DNA of 64,000 nt from positions 310,001 through 374,000 of the forward strand of contig JANUWF010001937.1 of NCBI GenBank assembly GCA_026120185.1. The letters run 5' to 3'. Below are positions 33,531 to 45,938 of this stretch, in pieces (position 1 is the stretch's first letter; each line of letters opens with the position of its first letter). A program made the translations under genes and the position numbers. This DNA is from Voacanga thouarsii. Lineage: Eukaryota; Streptophyta; Magnoliopsida; Gentianales; Apocynaceae. Below the pieces are notes generated by a model. The model was not told where the DNA came from, made no database searches, and saw nothing but the letters and a program-made list of their open reading frames with translations.

Positions 33531-35100
33531 AAGTTTTCATCTAAGAGCATGTCCTAGGGTTAATACCTGAAAAATGTGATTCCTTTACTATTAAAAAATG
33601 AATCTTTTGTGATTTTATGTGATCCCCTCATACATTAGTTTCTAGAGTTCATGCACACCTTGCGTTTAAAGGCATAGGATCATATATTCTAATGGTTTTC
33701 CCATTGTTTTTCTGGTTTTAAGTAGATTCGATGAATGCCTCATGGTTAGAGGCATAGGTATTGTAAAGGCATGTTTTTATGCCTGGTTTTGCGTTTCTTT
33801 GTATTCTTTTAACTTGCAAATTTTGGGGACTGGAAGAATGTGATTACTGGAATTGTTGAAGGGTGAAAAGTAGCTGAAAAGCAAGATTTTTTCAAAAAAT
33901 CAATGAACTCCAAAGCAGAACCGGTGCCAGATGGGCCCAACGGACCAAGCACCAAGTCCACTCTACCCAAAAGCATATGCGCACAATTTTGTCCAAGGAA
34001 AAGAGATAGCACCACTAAAGTTCTGTACGTCAATTTTTCCTTAATGTAATTATATTTTGAAACCGTTGTATGAGGTTAATTTTCTACAATAGTTTTATTT
34101 ATCTATGGATGAATAATTTGCATAAAAATGAATAGTGAAGGATGGAATCACCTTAGGATTAAACAAGATCATTAATTTTTTAATTCATGATATTTAATCA
34201 ATTGTTTGGTCACTTAGGAATAAATGAATGGTTTGAGCATGAAAAATTTTACTTTTGGTATCATGCTTATTTCGTTTTTGTGATCAAATGTGCAAGTTCT
34301 TGTGAGACCAAAGTCTCACTAGATAGGACAGATTTTGATAAAACATTTTAATCCAAGAAACTTTAAAAATAAAAGAGTTCATGATTTATTCTCTTAAAGA
34401 ATATAATCCTTGACATAGAGAATAATGTTGGACTTAAAGTTATTCAATAAAGTTTTACTTGGCTATTAACTTAGAATAGTAAAATAAATTCATAGTCTAT
34501 TTACTCAAAGGATTTAATTCTTGACATAGAGAATAATATTGAATTTTAGATTTTTACTAAAGTTAATGAAAGCATTAGATAATAGAAAATGTTTCTGGGC
34601 TGAAAACTCTATTTTTAATAAAAGATTAGGTAGGTAAGGGGTTCCAACGACCCCACAGCTTTCATCACAACTCTTATTAGAGATAGTGGATTTTCTCGTG
34701 TCATTCTGAGCATGACCTCCTATAGGATGGATTTCCACAAGTATGTAGAACTAATGGAAAAGTAAAATTAAAAGCCTAGGGTATTTTCTAGGAACCAATA
34801 TACGTTGGGGGGTTTTTAGCATTAGATTACCCATAGGTGGAGTGAATTAGTGGCCATCCTATCAGTGAAACTTTTTCTAGACTATTACCTATTTTAGGAA
34901 ATTTTCATTCGTGATTGTTATACACTTAACTTAGGATGCTATTAATCTTCTTACAAAGCTCTGTTAGTTTTTCTAAGAGCCAAACTATTTATATTATTGA
35001 AAATGGTTTTAAGAGTTATCTATTATCAATGAAATAATATAAAGAATGTGAATTTTTATTTTTTACAAACTAAATGAATATTTTTTGAAATATTTCAGAA
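33531..35100 (+). other. Leader of Copia B with direct repeats
   Basis: 1.57 kb untranslated leader. Two related units around 34388-34470 and 34495-34575 share 'aatcctTGACATAGAGAATAAT'-type cores, and the same unit recurs in the Copia E leader. The leader ends in a T-rich stretch and ATTTCAG two bases before the gag ATG, which looks like a 3' splice site. Confidence 0.6.
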
Positions 35101-35920
35101 ATGTCTGGTTTCATTCCATTGTCAATCATTTTCAAGGAGAATAAGTTGACAGGCCTAAATTATGTGGACTGGAAGAGGAACCTAAACATAGTACTCACTG
35201 TTGAGGAGTACAAGTATGTTCTTACGGATCCCTGTCCTGAGATTGGGGAAGAATCCACTGATCATGAACAAGAGGCTGAGAAGGCATGAAAGAAAACCGA
35301 TGAAATGGCTAAATGTTATATGTTGGCTTTCACATCTAATATGTTCTAATCTAAGCATAAGCACATGACCACTGTGTATGACATAAATTTGTCATTGCAT
35401 ACCATGTTTGCTAACAAGAGCGAGCTCGTAGCACAGGAAGCTCTTACGGTAATCATGAACACTAAAATGGCTGAAGGAGCATCCGTTTGAGAGCATCTAC
35501 TCAAGATGGCTACTTACTTCGAAAGAACTGAGGTCCTAGGCGCGATGATAGATCCTGAGAGGTAAATTGACATGGTTCTTGAAACTCTGCCTGATTTATA
35601 TTCTCAATTCAAGTTGAACTACAACATGAAAAAGTGGATATGAATCTCATGGAGCTTACAAAAGAGCTCCAAGAGACAAAAAAGATCATGAAGCCTGTGT
35701 CAAAGGTTTTGGTCTCTCTTTCTACTTCTTCTTTTGGAATTAAGTCAAAGATTAAGAAATTCAAGAAGAAGAAAGGTCTAGAATAATGTAGCAGCCCAGC
35801 CCAAAGCATCTGGTCAGGCCATGCCCAATGGCAAATGCTTCAAATATGGCAAGAAGGGACATTGGAAGAAAGATTGTTCAGACTTTTTAGCCAAGCCTAC
35901 TTCAGGCATTGCTTTATACC
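35101..35920 (+). pseudogene. Copia B gag
   Basis: The ATG at 35101 opens MSGFIPLSIIFKENKLTGLN and YVDWKRNL, the start of a UBN2/copia-type gag polypeptide; the 'LTGLNYVDWKRN' block is nearly identical to E. Later blocks: KCYMLAF, TMFANKSELVAQEAL, SQFKLNYNM. The nucleocapsid knuckle CFKYGKKGHWKKDC (35836-35877) has its second Cys changed to Tyr, so zinc binding is lost. Stops at 35287, 35347, 35488 and 35563 stand where Trp, Gln or Arg codons are in E or expected, and frameshifts lie near 35626 and 35780. Confidence 0.88.
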
Positions 35921-36080
35921 TAGAGTCTATTTTGATGGATGGATTAACATCCTCCTGGGTAGTTAATTCTAGAGCCACTGACCATGTTTGTAACTCTTTG
36001 CAGGGGTTTAGAAGGGCAAGGAGACTCAGCAAGAGTGAGTATGGACTTCAAGTAGGAAATGGTGCAAGAATATGAGCTAA
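35921..36080 (+). pseudogene. Copia B protease
   Basis: WVVNSRATDHVCNSLQGF replaces the family W-I-V-D-S-G-A-T-D-H; the catalytic Asp is Asn (AAT, 35965-35967) and Gly is Arg. A TGA at 36073 closes the frame. Element E keeps the intact site. Confidence 0.85.
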
Positions 36081-37225
36081 AGCAGTGGGAGATCTTAAGC
36101 TTAATTTTGATTGTGATAGGATGTTTGTTTTAAAAGATACTTTATATGTTTCTTATTTTAAACAAAATTTGATTTCAATTTCCAAATTGATGTATCAAGG
36201 ATTTTCTATTTCTTTCCATTCTGGTGTCTCCATCAGTAGAGATGGTAATTTAATTTGTACAGAAAACATGTATGGGAATTTTTTTTATATACATCCTATT
36301 CTAAATGCAGTGAACAATATTTCAACTAAACTTGATAATAAAAAGAGAAAGGTCATATCAAATGACTCATATTTGTGGCATCTAAGGTTAGGACATATAA
36401 ATCACAATTAGATTCAGTGGCTAATCCAGGATGTGCCTTTATGTTCATTAAGATTAGATAAATGGCCTCAGTGTGAATTTTCCCTTAAAGGTAAAATGAC
36501 CAAAAGGTCATTCACCAAAAAGACAGATAGAGCTATGGAAATACTAGCACTAGTTCATGCACATGTTTGTGGTCTGATGACTACACCAGCTAGAGGAGGC
36601 TACGAATACTTCATCGCTTTCACAGATGATCACACTCGTTTTAATTACATTTATCTAATGAGGTGTAAGTCTGACTCTTTTAATAAATTCAAAGAGTTTA
36701 AGTTTGAAGTGAAGCGTCGAACAGGTAAATTAATTCAAACTTGAGAATAGATCATGGTGAAGAGTACCTCCTCGGCAAGTTTAAGGATTACTTGGTATAT
36801 CATGGTATAGTATCTTAGCTAATTACGTCTGGGACTCTAACAAAACGAAATAGCTAAGAGAAGAAACAGAACTTTGATGAAAATGGTCAGAAGCATGATG
36901 AGTCATACGTCTCTTCCTTTTTTTTGGGAGGGGGGAAGGGGGTATTTCTTAGAAACAGCGGTATATATTTTGAACTTGATACCTTCCAAGTCAGTACTTA
37001 GGACACCCTATGAGATGTGGACTGGACGAAGGCCCAGTCTGAACCATCTGAAGAAATGGGGTTGTCTAGCCTATGTGCTAACAAAAGGAAGTAAGCTAGA
37101 ACTAAGATCAGAGTTATGCTACTTTGTTAGGTATCCAAAAAGAATAAGAAATGGATATTTCTATTATCCTCAAGAGCATAAAGTACTTGTTAGTACTAAT
37201 GTTAGATACTTAGAGGATAAATAAG
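36081..37225 (+). pseudogene. Copia B GAG-pre-integrase and integrase
   Basis: Includes the pre-integrase segment DTLYVSYFKQNLISISKL, the HHCC zinc region (LWHLRLGHINHN, then C-E-F-S-L-K-G-K-M-T-K-R-S-F with a Cys lost), core domain ALVHAHVCGLMTTPARGGYE with the first catalytic Asp changed to His (compare LVHTDVCGP in E), FTDDHTRF with the second Asp kept, a broken stretch at 36745-36870, and the end ILNLIPSKSVLRTPYEMWTG, FVRYPKRIRNGYFYYP. Several stops and frameshifts. It would have joined the cDNA to host DNA. Confidence 0.88.
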
Positions 37226-38340
37226 TTACTTCCACCACGGGTTCAAGCAAAATAGAGTTAGAAGAGAAGTTAGTCGCTGATTCAACTTCAGGCACTTCTA
37301 ACACCTCGATCAAGGAACTAAGAAAAATACTACCGAATATTCCTATACAAACTGAGCCTCGTCATAGTAGGAGGATCACAAGAGTTCCGAAAGGTGGATC
37401 GGAGAGATCTATGATCTAGTCTATGATCATTAGGAATAAAATCCCACTAGAAATAAGGAGGACATTGTTGATGTTGATACAGACAAATGGAAGCTAGCTA
37501 TAAATGTCGAGATTGAGTCCATGTACCTCAATCAGATCTGGGATCTTATCACTGCGCCTAATGGGATAAAACCCATTGGGTGTAAGTGGAGACACAAGAG
37601 GAAGAGATGTGCAGATAGAAAGGTTGAAACCTATAAAAAAAGGTTGATTGCTAAAGGTTATACTCAGAAAGAAGGGATCAATTATGAGAAAACATTTCAC
37701 CAATTGCAATGCTTAAGTCTATCCAAATTCTCTAAGCCATCACATGTTATTATGACTACGAAATATGGCAGATGGATGTTGAGATGACCTTCTTACACGG
37801 CTATCTTAGTGAAGATATCTATATGTCCTAGCCATAAGGTTTTATTACTAGAGGTTAAGAACAAATGGTCTATAAGTTTAAGAAGTCCATTTATGGACTT
37901 AAGCAAGCATCATGAGCATGGAACATACGTTTTCATGAAATCATTAAAGCTTATGGTTTCATTTAAAACGTGGATGAACCATGCGTGTATAGAAAATCAG
38001 ATAGAGGTAAAGTGATTTTCTTGGTACTTTATGTAGATGACATTCTACTCATTGGGAATGATGTAAGGACATTGTCATCTATTAAAGTTAGGCTATCTAG
38101 TCAATTTAGCATGAAAGACATGGGAGAACCTAACTACATTCTAGGCATTAAGCTTCTTAGAGATAAAAAGCAAAGAATGTTAGGCTTATCCCAGTCTGCT
38201 TACATTGACAAGATATTGGTTAAGTACAATATGGATCAATGTAAAGGGGCTATTATACCCTTTAGACGTGGATCATCCATATCTTCCAAGAAGTGTCCTC
38301 AGACATAGGAAAACAAGTAGAAAATGAACAAAATCCCTTA
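37226..38340 (+). pseudogene. Copia B reverse transcriptase
   Basis: After a decayed linker (37226-37490), blocks include IKPIGCKWRHKRKR, LIAKGYTQKEGINYEKTF, in another frame SIYGLKQAS-like remnants, DEPCVYRKSDRG, VIFLVLYVDDILLIGND with the Y-V-D-D site intact at about 38029-38040, SQFSMKDMGEPNYILGIKLL, LGLSQSAYIDKIL. At least three frameshifts and several stops between 37690 and 37980. Confidence 0.88.
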
Positions 38341-39020
38341 TGATTTGGCTATAGGAAGTCTTATGTATGCTATGCTTTGTACTAGGCCAGATATCTGCTT
38401 TGTAGTAGCCATGGTTAGTACATATCAGTTAAACCCAGGAGAAGCTCACTAGAAAACTATAAAGCATATACTCAAATATCTCAAGGAAATAAGAGATTAT
38501 CTGCTTGTATATCGTACTAATGATTTAGTTCCTACCGATTACACAGACTTAGACTTTCAGACAGATAAAGATGAAAGAAAATTCACTAGTGGATATATCT
38601 TCACTTTATCTAGAAGAGCAATTTTATGGAGAAATATCAAGCAATCTTGCATTACTGAATCTACCATGGAAGCTAAGTATTTTGCTGCTTCAAAAGCTTC
38701 TAAAGAAGCTATGTGGCTCTGAAAGTTTCTCATAGAACTTAGAGTAGTACTGCACATGGATAGGCCTGTCACCATATATTCTGGCAACTCTGGAGCGGTG
38801 TCACATTGTAAGGAACCTAGAAACTATAGGAAGGGCAAGAACATAGAGACGAAGTATCACCTCATCTCGGAGTTCATCCAGAAATCGGAGATTGTGGTTG
38901 TTCAAATTTTCTCTATCAACAATCTAGTAGATCCCTTTACCAAGCCTTTGACAAAAAAGGTCTTTTGTAGACACTTAGATATCATAGGGGTAGGCACTTG
39001 GGGACTTTCTTAGTCTTTAT
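38341..39020 (+). pseudogene. Copia B RNase H
   Basis: Reads LMYAMLCTRPDICF, the RNase H start D-L-D-F-Q-T-D-K-D (38545-38575), GGYIFTLSRRAILWRNIKQS-like blocks, MEAKYFAASKASKEAMWL, VTIYSGNSGAVSHCKEPRNY, NIETKYHLISEFIQKSEIVV, DPFTKPLTKKVF. Typical Copia RNase H end with a few stops. The frame ends 20 bp before the polypurine tract. Confidence 0.88.
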
Positions 39021-39036
39021 AGTGCAAGTAGGACAT
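39021..39036 (+). other. Polypurine tract of Copia B
   Basis: AGTGCAAGTAGGACAT just before the 3' LTR; E has AGTGCAAGTGGGAGAT at the same place, so two positions have decayed. Confidence 0.7.
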
Positions 39037-40811
39037 TATTGGAAAGTAAGTCCTTAAAGACTATGTATTATATATAAACATATTGTAATAAAATATTTAT
39101 TCATTCAATTTAGTTTGTTTCTTATATTATTGCACATTTAAAAGTCCAAGTATGACAAGTAATGGTCTATGTGTTAGGTCGTTCTTCACAATAAGGTATA
39201 GACCATGGGTACATATCATACAAGTAAAATTGAGTTCTTAGTCGTTTGATGGAGCTGGGCATTTCATCAAGGAAAGACTATAGTGCCATTATTTTCAATG
39301 AGGAATGACTTACCTTAAATCAATGAGTAGTTTACTCACATCATAGGCATAAGCATATTTTGAATATGTCGAACTGGACCTGCAATAGCGGTCTCTCTTA
39401 AAGTACTATAATTATAGAGATCAGACTATTACTGCTACAGTATGGACAGATACCTTCATACTTGAGTATGAGTTGGTGGTCTGGCGAAGCTAGGGTTTTA
39501 TACTTTTATGTATGTTGGGTGAGATTTCTTTTGTGAGATCAATATCCTTTTATATTTGGTTTATTACTCTAGTTAGTTAAGACGGACTCATGTAACAGAG
39601 TTTTTATGTTTCACTTAGTGAAGTTAAATCACCCCCTTGTGATTGTCTGGGATAACTTAAATTATCCAGGGCCCTAGGAACGTGACTCTAGAATGTGTGC
39701 TTTTAGATAGCTTCCAATGATAAGCAAGTATATTCAAGTGAGTCATGGATTGTTGGACTAGAGATCTAAAATTGGTAGATATCTTTGAGATGGGTGTTAG
39801 TACATTTATCCTGTCTCATTGATAAGTGTTACATAGAGGGGTATTTCTATTATTTTACATGTATGTCGGAGACATTACTTTAACAATATTATTTTTGGGG
39901 TCAATATTTTCATATGATGATAAGTGAAAATATTTAAAATGATAAAATATAGCTATTTAATAGTAAGGGCATTTTAGTCCTTTTAGTAGCCATGAATAAT
40001 ATATCTCTTAGTCCCTGGAGTAGGTCAAGTTACTGTGGTGTTGTTAAGACACAATCTGGGCTTGATGGATAATTATTTGGAAAAGAAATAAAATTTATTC
40101 TAAGAGTCCAATTAGAATTAGTCAATTAGTCTTGGATTTTTAATAAGGCCCAGAAAAGATAATTAATTAAGATAATTGGGCTAGAATAGATTAATTAATT
40201 TGGTTGATATATGTTGACATATATTAAGAGTCTAATTAGAATTAAATAATTAGTCTTGGATATTTAATGAGGCCCAAGAAAGACAATTAATTAATTAAGA
40301 GGATTAGGCCAGTCTTATGTTGTTTTTTTTAGCACAACACCTAGCCCAATTGGGCTTGGTAATTTCGGCCATTAGGGTTTTAGAAGCCCTAAGGCTGGCC
40401 GAAATATGTAGTGAAAAAAAAAAGCATTGTGTAATTTTTAATCAGAGTGTGCCGCCTCCTCTTGGTTCTCTCTTCCACGTTGTTTCTCTTCCTTCTCTCT
40501 AGTAGAGTGTTTTTATCCTAGAAAAGAGCTCTCACCAAGCTAATGCCTAGAGCAAGATTGAGTCATATTCTGGAAGACGAAGAGAAGAAGCTTAGAGATG
40601 CTTAATGCGCGAGAACAGAAGATTGGCGGGAGTTCCAATTGAATAGTAGGCAACTCTATCTCCCCTTCGAGCATAAGTTCTAGTGCAACCCCACCCCTCA
40701 TTGGTTAATCCGCGACCAATAAAGGAAAGTAATTACTCTTTCTTAGATGTGGCTCTAAAAATTAAAAATTTTCCATTGTGTTTCCTTTGATACTTTTCCA
40801 TGATTCCTTCA
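39037..40811 (+). repeat. 3' LTR of Copia B
   Basis: TATTGGAAAGTAAG (TG mutated to TA) to ATTCCTTCA. The incidental frame at 40317-40502 is LTR sequence, not a gene. Confidence 0.92.
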
Positions 40812-40816
40812 ATAAA

Positions 40817-43565
40817 ATCATTTTGTTCTTAAAATGCCTCAAAGAGATATTAATAGGAGCCAAATTCTCATGCTAGGATTTTCACAATATTATGCATGAA
40901 GGAAATTGTAGTTGGATATAAACATTGACGCACGGCTCCTAATCAAACATGATATTCGTAAGAATTCTCAAAATAGACCGTGCATAATTTCTATGTAAAA
41001 ATCATAAGGTGATAAAGGTGATACCAAGTGCAACAAAAAGGATTATCCAAGAATATTCCCACTATAAATAAAACTCAAATCATATCATGAGCTTAGTCAT
41101 GTCATAAAAGTGTATGCATGATCATAAGAATTTTCTATAAAGCTATTTTGCATGAAAGAGTCATGAGAAGTATGGACTTACCTCTTGTCCAAAAAGTATT
41201 GCAAATTTAACTTCACGATATTTTTGGTGCTTCCTCCTCCTAAGTCCAACCTCGAATCTATTATACATATAATATTGGAATTAATTTCCTAATTGAATTT
41301 GTCTAACTAAAGCATTAAACAAGATCCTAAAATAGTTAGGGGAATTACTTACATCTTAAGTAGTTCCAAAATGCATAGCAATATAACTTATTTAATTCTA
41401 AACACAAGGAATCCCAACAAGATATCCAATATTCCTCTAAAATATCCATAATCCAAAAGTTTTAGGACTCCCTAACTTCCCATATAGCATTCATAACCAA
41501 ACAAGGCCTTAATGGCTACATAAACCCTAATCACCAAGCAACCCTAATTAGCCATGCAAACCCTAATTAGTCGTGCACTATAATTAGTTGATCAATAGGG
41601 CATCACCTAAACCAAGTTATTCTACCAATCACACCAGGAGTTCAAGTTACTTTTCAAGAATTGAAAATATCAACTTATAATGGTACAAGGCATCAACCTC
41701 CAAGAAATCATAGTATTAAAGGAACTCATCAAACTTTAATAAAATATTTTTGTGCAATGCTAAACAACACACAATAATAACATAAACCCAATTTTGCAGC
41801 AATTAAAGTCATTTCTATAAGTAAATTCATTTTTTTTTAACTTTCAACACAAATTCTTCTTTTACTCTAAAATAGGGATAAAAAATCATTTACTTAATTA
41901 ACCAAGAAAAACATTTATTTTAAACAAAAAACTCCAGTTTAAAACCTTCATATATTAGGTTAATTACCATGTATTTACTTTCCTAAAATTCCCATAAAAA
42001 GGAACTTAAATAATTTTTACACAAAGTCTCTGGTGAACAGTAATCTACCTTGTGCAGTCAAATTCAAAAATTCATAACTCCCAAATTATAGCTTATTTTT
42101 CAATAATTATTTGTCTAAAATTTGTTTAACATCCTGAAGTTTATACAGTACAAATATCATAGGAAAATTTGGTCGGGAAGGTAGTTGTTGGGGGGTTTAA
42201 AATTTAACCTCTACACAGAGGTTTCTGTACAGATTAAATACACTAAAAAAAAGACAATAATTTTCATTCACCAAGCTCTCAAAAACCCTCAAATAAGTTC
42301 CTAACACACTATAGATCTTATAAAACATCATACACTAGTCCCATGATCATAATTTGGCTCAAAGACAACAACAAATAAATCAATATTCAACTTTCCAACA
42401 AGATCCTCTGTTTTCCCCCCAGTAATTTCTTGATCATAAGAACATTAGAACTTCCCCAATGACCACAACACATATACCAAACACATAGAGCCTCATTCAC
42501 ACATCAGAACCACAACCTCAATGATCATAATCCCATAAAAAAATCATTCAAACAAGGCTTCGAAACCACATTTTCAAAAATCTGGCAGCTTGGATAGATT
42601 TTTGAAATCCAACTATATTAAGGGGTAAGAATGGTTTCTTGGCATAAAAGACTTTATTTCTCACATGATAAAAACATCTCCTAGCATAATTACCACCATT
42701 TTCATCACATAAAACCACTCTTAAAGCCTAAAAATTCCCAGAAATGCAAGCTGTCCAACAAGGACATTTTTGAACACAAGAATAAGAAAATGAAAGGGAA
42801 GGTAACGATGTTACCTCAATTTTTAGTTCAAGAACTTCAAAAAAATTGCTTCTTCAACCTCCAAGAAGTGTGCTTGATTGAGTGTAATAAGTTACAATCC
42901 AGGAAATGAGGGTGTGCTTATGTTTTGGCCAAGAAAAGAGCAATTTATCTTGGTTACCAAGGCTGGTTGGCAGCCATAGAGAGTAGAAAGATGTTGGTTG
43001 TCTTCTTGAGTGAAAGAAGAACAAAATTTTCAAATGAATGGGGGAGGGGAATTTCGGCCAGCCTAGGGTAGGAAATGGGAGAAAATTTCATTTTATACTA
43101 GGGTAAATTTTAATCCAATGATGGAGAAATTTTACCCTAATTTCAAAGGCCAAGATGAAGGGTGTTTAATTGAGTTAAAATGATTCATGGGTTTTGGGTT
43201 AAGTAGTCAAAATTAATTTTCTCATGAAATTTGACCGAAATTGTTAACTTAATGAACAAGGCCAAAACCCTAATTAAAATTAACTTTGTTCAAGAGTGTG
43301 TTTTGCAAAAGAGGAAAGTCATTCCTATAATTTTATTGAAAAAGTGATACACTAATTAATTTGACTAGTTAGTCTACTACACATAGTACATACATAAGCA
43401 CAATTACTTAGGTAAAATCAACTACCACAATCAAATAAATAATTAACCTATTACACTTACTTTCTCTAAGATAATTCATACAAGAGCACAGGAAATAGCC
43501 ACAAGTGCAATTAATTTATGGAGCAAACTCAAATTTTCGCACCCTTGATTAAATAGGGCATCACA
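40817..43565 (-). repeat. LTR fragment Z, right part with LTR start
   Basis: Continuation of 31036-31720 after Copia B. It ends ...cctatttgatgtcaca-like in reverse: the minus strand begins TGTGATGCCCTATTTAATC at 43565, a typical Gypsy LTR start. The body has the same plan as the C-family LTR in reverse (AT-rich zone, then a Phe/Leu-codon-like zone with many 'aatttt' words) but is too diverged to align throughout, so it is a related family. No gene recognised in 2.7 kb. Confidence 0.5.
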
Positions 43566-44048
43566 TTTTCTATTGTCTAAATCTCCACCAGAGCTTAACT
43601 GAATAGGTTAAGGATATATCCCTCCAAGACTTACTATCTAACCCATTTTCTTCAAAGGAGAAACACAAAGAATACCGTGAATGCTAATGCCTCCACTTAC
43701 CATAAGTATCATTATACACACCCCATACAAAGGAGGAAACATAACGTTCAAGAGAATTAAATACTACTGTCGGTAGCAAAATGGAGTGTAAAAGATGTAT
43801 TGGCATGGAAGATAGAACAGACTTGATTAGAGTGAGCCTTCCTAATTGGGATAGAAATTTCAACTACCAGACCGAAATTCTTTTATTCACCTTATCTACA
43901 ATGGGATTATAAAAAAAGAATTTATTCCGACCCCGAAATAATGGATAGCCACAGTAAGAGGCAGGAAGATACTTCTGTGAAAACCCCAGACTTCTTGAAT
44001 AACTAAAGCTCTATAAGCAAAAGCTTTAGAAGAAGCAACAAAGGAACC
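43566..44048 (-). pseudogene. LINE RT C-terminal fragment (second copy)
   Basis: Minus-strand translation: YCGYPLFRGRNKFFFYNPIV, LKFLSQLGRLTLIKSVLSSM and PIHLLHSILLP, VFNSLERYVSSFVWG, ENGLDSKSW and KLWWRFRQ. This is the segment from the RT thumb to the 'G-G-L-G...S' block, homologous to 2062-2331 but less decayed, so it is a separate copy of a related LINE. It is cut by Z at 43565. Confidence 0.8.
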
Positions 44049-44534
44049 TTTTTTTTTTAAGTGCAGGTCAAGGCCTATTTTATTAATAGTAATGGCAAGA
44101 ACAAGTGAAGGCAGCTAGCCTCATCCAGTTACATGGAACTTAATACGTAAAGAAGGAATTTGCCAGCAATCAAGATTACATAACCCGTGCGGTTCCATGG
44201 GGAGAGTCGAAAAAGAGGAAAATGATTGTTCATCCTAAATCAAGAAACCTAAATTGGCAAGACCATCAGCGACTTTTTTGTCCTCTCAGAAAACATGTAC
44301 AAAATGGCATGATATGAAGCTGCGTAGTTGTAACTCAATTTTCATATGAACCGATAGGGACCTTCACAGCTTAGACACAATACCATTAACTTGGTTAACT
44401 AAAAGCTAGGAATCTGATTGCAAAATAATATTCGAAATTTGAAGCCACAGGCATCATTTTAGACCAAATTAAACCGCCTAAGATTCTGCATACTGGCTAG
44501 TAGCATGACTAATATTTTTTGCAAAGCAAAAAAT
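44049..44534 (-). pseudogene. LINE 3' end: RNase H remnant and poly(A)
   Basis: From 44534 downward the minus strand shows remnants of a LINE RNase H domain: ILQSDS followed by LLVNQVNGIVSKL (family I-E-S-D-S...), then VHVF, EDKKVADGLANLGFL (family R-E-x-N-x-x-A-D-x-L-A), then the C-terminal tail and a 10-A tract (T run 44049-44058). A 3' end with poly(A) marks a genuine LINE insertion into the LINE fragment on its left. Copia D cuts it at 44534. Confidence 0.7.
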
Positions 44535-45920
44535 TGTTAGTTAATAGGATCGACATATTTATGTGTTAACCAATTTAAACCTTGAAAATACATGAAAACG
44601 GATCATACCTTTGTATATATCGTCTTCACCAATACGATTCTTGAAGTATTTGGCCTTCTGACAATGCTCCAGACCCTCAAGCCTTTTTCAATGTAATCTC
44701 CCTGGACCAGAAAATTGCTAATCGTATTTTGTTTCTCTTTTTGTTGAGGGTGGACTCACACAAAAATTGAGGAAATAAATTCAGAGAACAACAATGATGT
44801 TTCTCACGCATATTGAAAATAGAGTCATATCCCAATATGTATATTAGACTCTATCTCAAAATACGAATCCTGATAGAATAAGAAAAGTATAGTTGGGTAC
44901 AACTATTTCCACTTATCCTATTCCATCTAAAATACGATTTTTGATTTTCTGCAATTTTTATTAATAAATTATAAACAAATTATAATTTATTATTATCCCA
45001 TAATTATGAGCCACTAAAGGGACCTGACCAGATACAATTAAACTAAGCTCCAATAAATTATTTTGTCAATAAAAACAATTTATTAATTACGTTCCACTCC
45101 ACTAAAAGAACGTAATTGCACTCTTAGTGTAATCGCAATTACTGGAGTCAATAATTATATCCATTAATTGATCGATCCAACAAATTACCCATGTCGATCA
45201 ATATAATACTTTGAATGAGACAGTATGAGCACAGTGCCTCTCATTCAAATCCTCAATTCCCATCTTCAATTTGACAGTACCATGTGACCATGTCATACTT
45301 ACAAATTGAATTTAATAGACACTGTTGAATTACTGAGCTCAGATTTCACTGTCCTTTAGAAGAATTCATGAGAAAATGATCTTGCCTATTAAAGGTGACG
45401 GATTCCATATTTTATAATAAGTATTTCATATTTATTTCATTTTAATTTTCAAGATGTTGAGATATTGATTATTAAGTTAATCTCACTCTTTGGCAACTCA
45501 AGGAACTTCAAGTTAGTAAATATAAATAATTGTTCGCTCATGATTAAGGTATTACGTACGACAATCTTTTAATATTTTATTTGTATGGTCTATTCCACAA
45601 ATAAATATTGATGGTCCATCCAATCTATCAAAATATATACTTAATTTTATTACCAAAGTCAAAGACAGACTTCAATAAAATTAAGACGATCTCCTAAAAT
45701 AAATTGCCCAAATTTATTTTAGATCACGGATAATTTATTTCAAATTAAATTATAAATTAAGTCTTTCTGTGTTTAACAAATAAACACTTGATTTAAAATA
45801 TCTAAAAAATTTGCGGACAAATAGGCACATACAAAATTCATACATATAAATATATAAAGACATATTTTATTTAATTTCAAAAATACAAATATTGTATTTA
45901 CTCGATGGGCATATCTAACA
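44535..45920 (-). repeat. 3' LTR of Copia D
   Basis: On the minus strand TGTTAGATATGCCC (45920) to ...TATTAACTAACA (44535), 1,386 bp. Terminal TGTTAG/CTAACA form a 6-bp inverted repeat. The PPT AAGTGGAAGAATTTT adjoins at 45921-45936. Confidence 0.8.
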
Positions 45921-45938
45921 AAAATTCTTCCACTTGTC

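Larger units (their letters stand above)
31721..40811 (+). mobile_element. Element B: complete Ty1/Copia retrotransposon
   Basis: LTRs 31721-33515 and 39037-40811, PBS, long leader, gag, protease, integrase, RT, RNase H and polypurine tract in Copia order on the plus strand. It is flanked by a perfect ATAAA duplication (31716-31720 and 40812-40816). It belongs to the same lineage as element E: gag, knuckle and pol motifs match closely and the leaders are alignable. Many stops and frameshifts and clear LTR divergence show that it is old. Confidence 0.93.
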
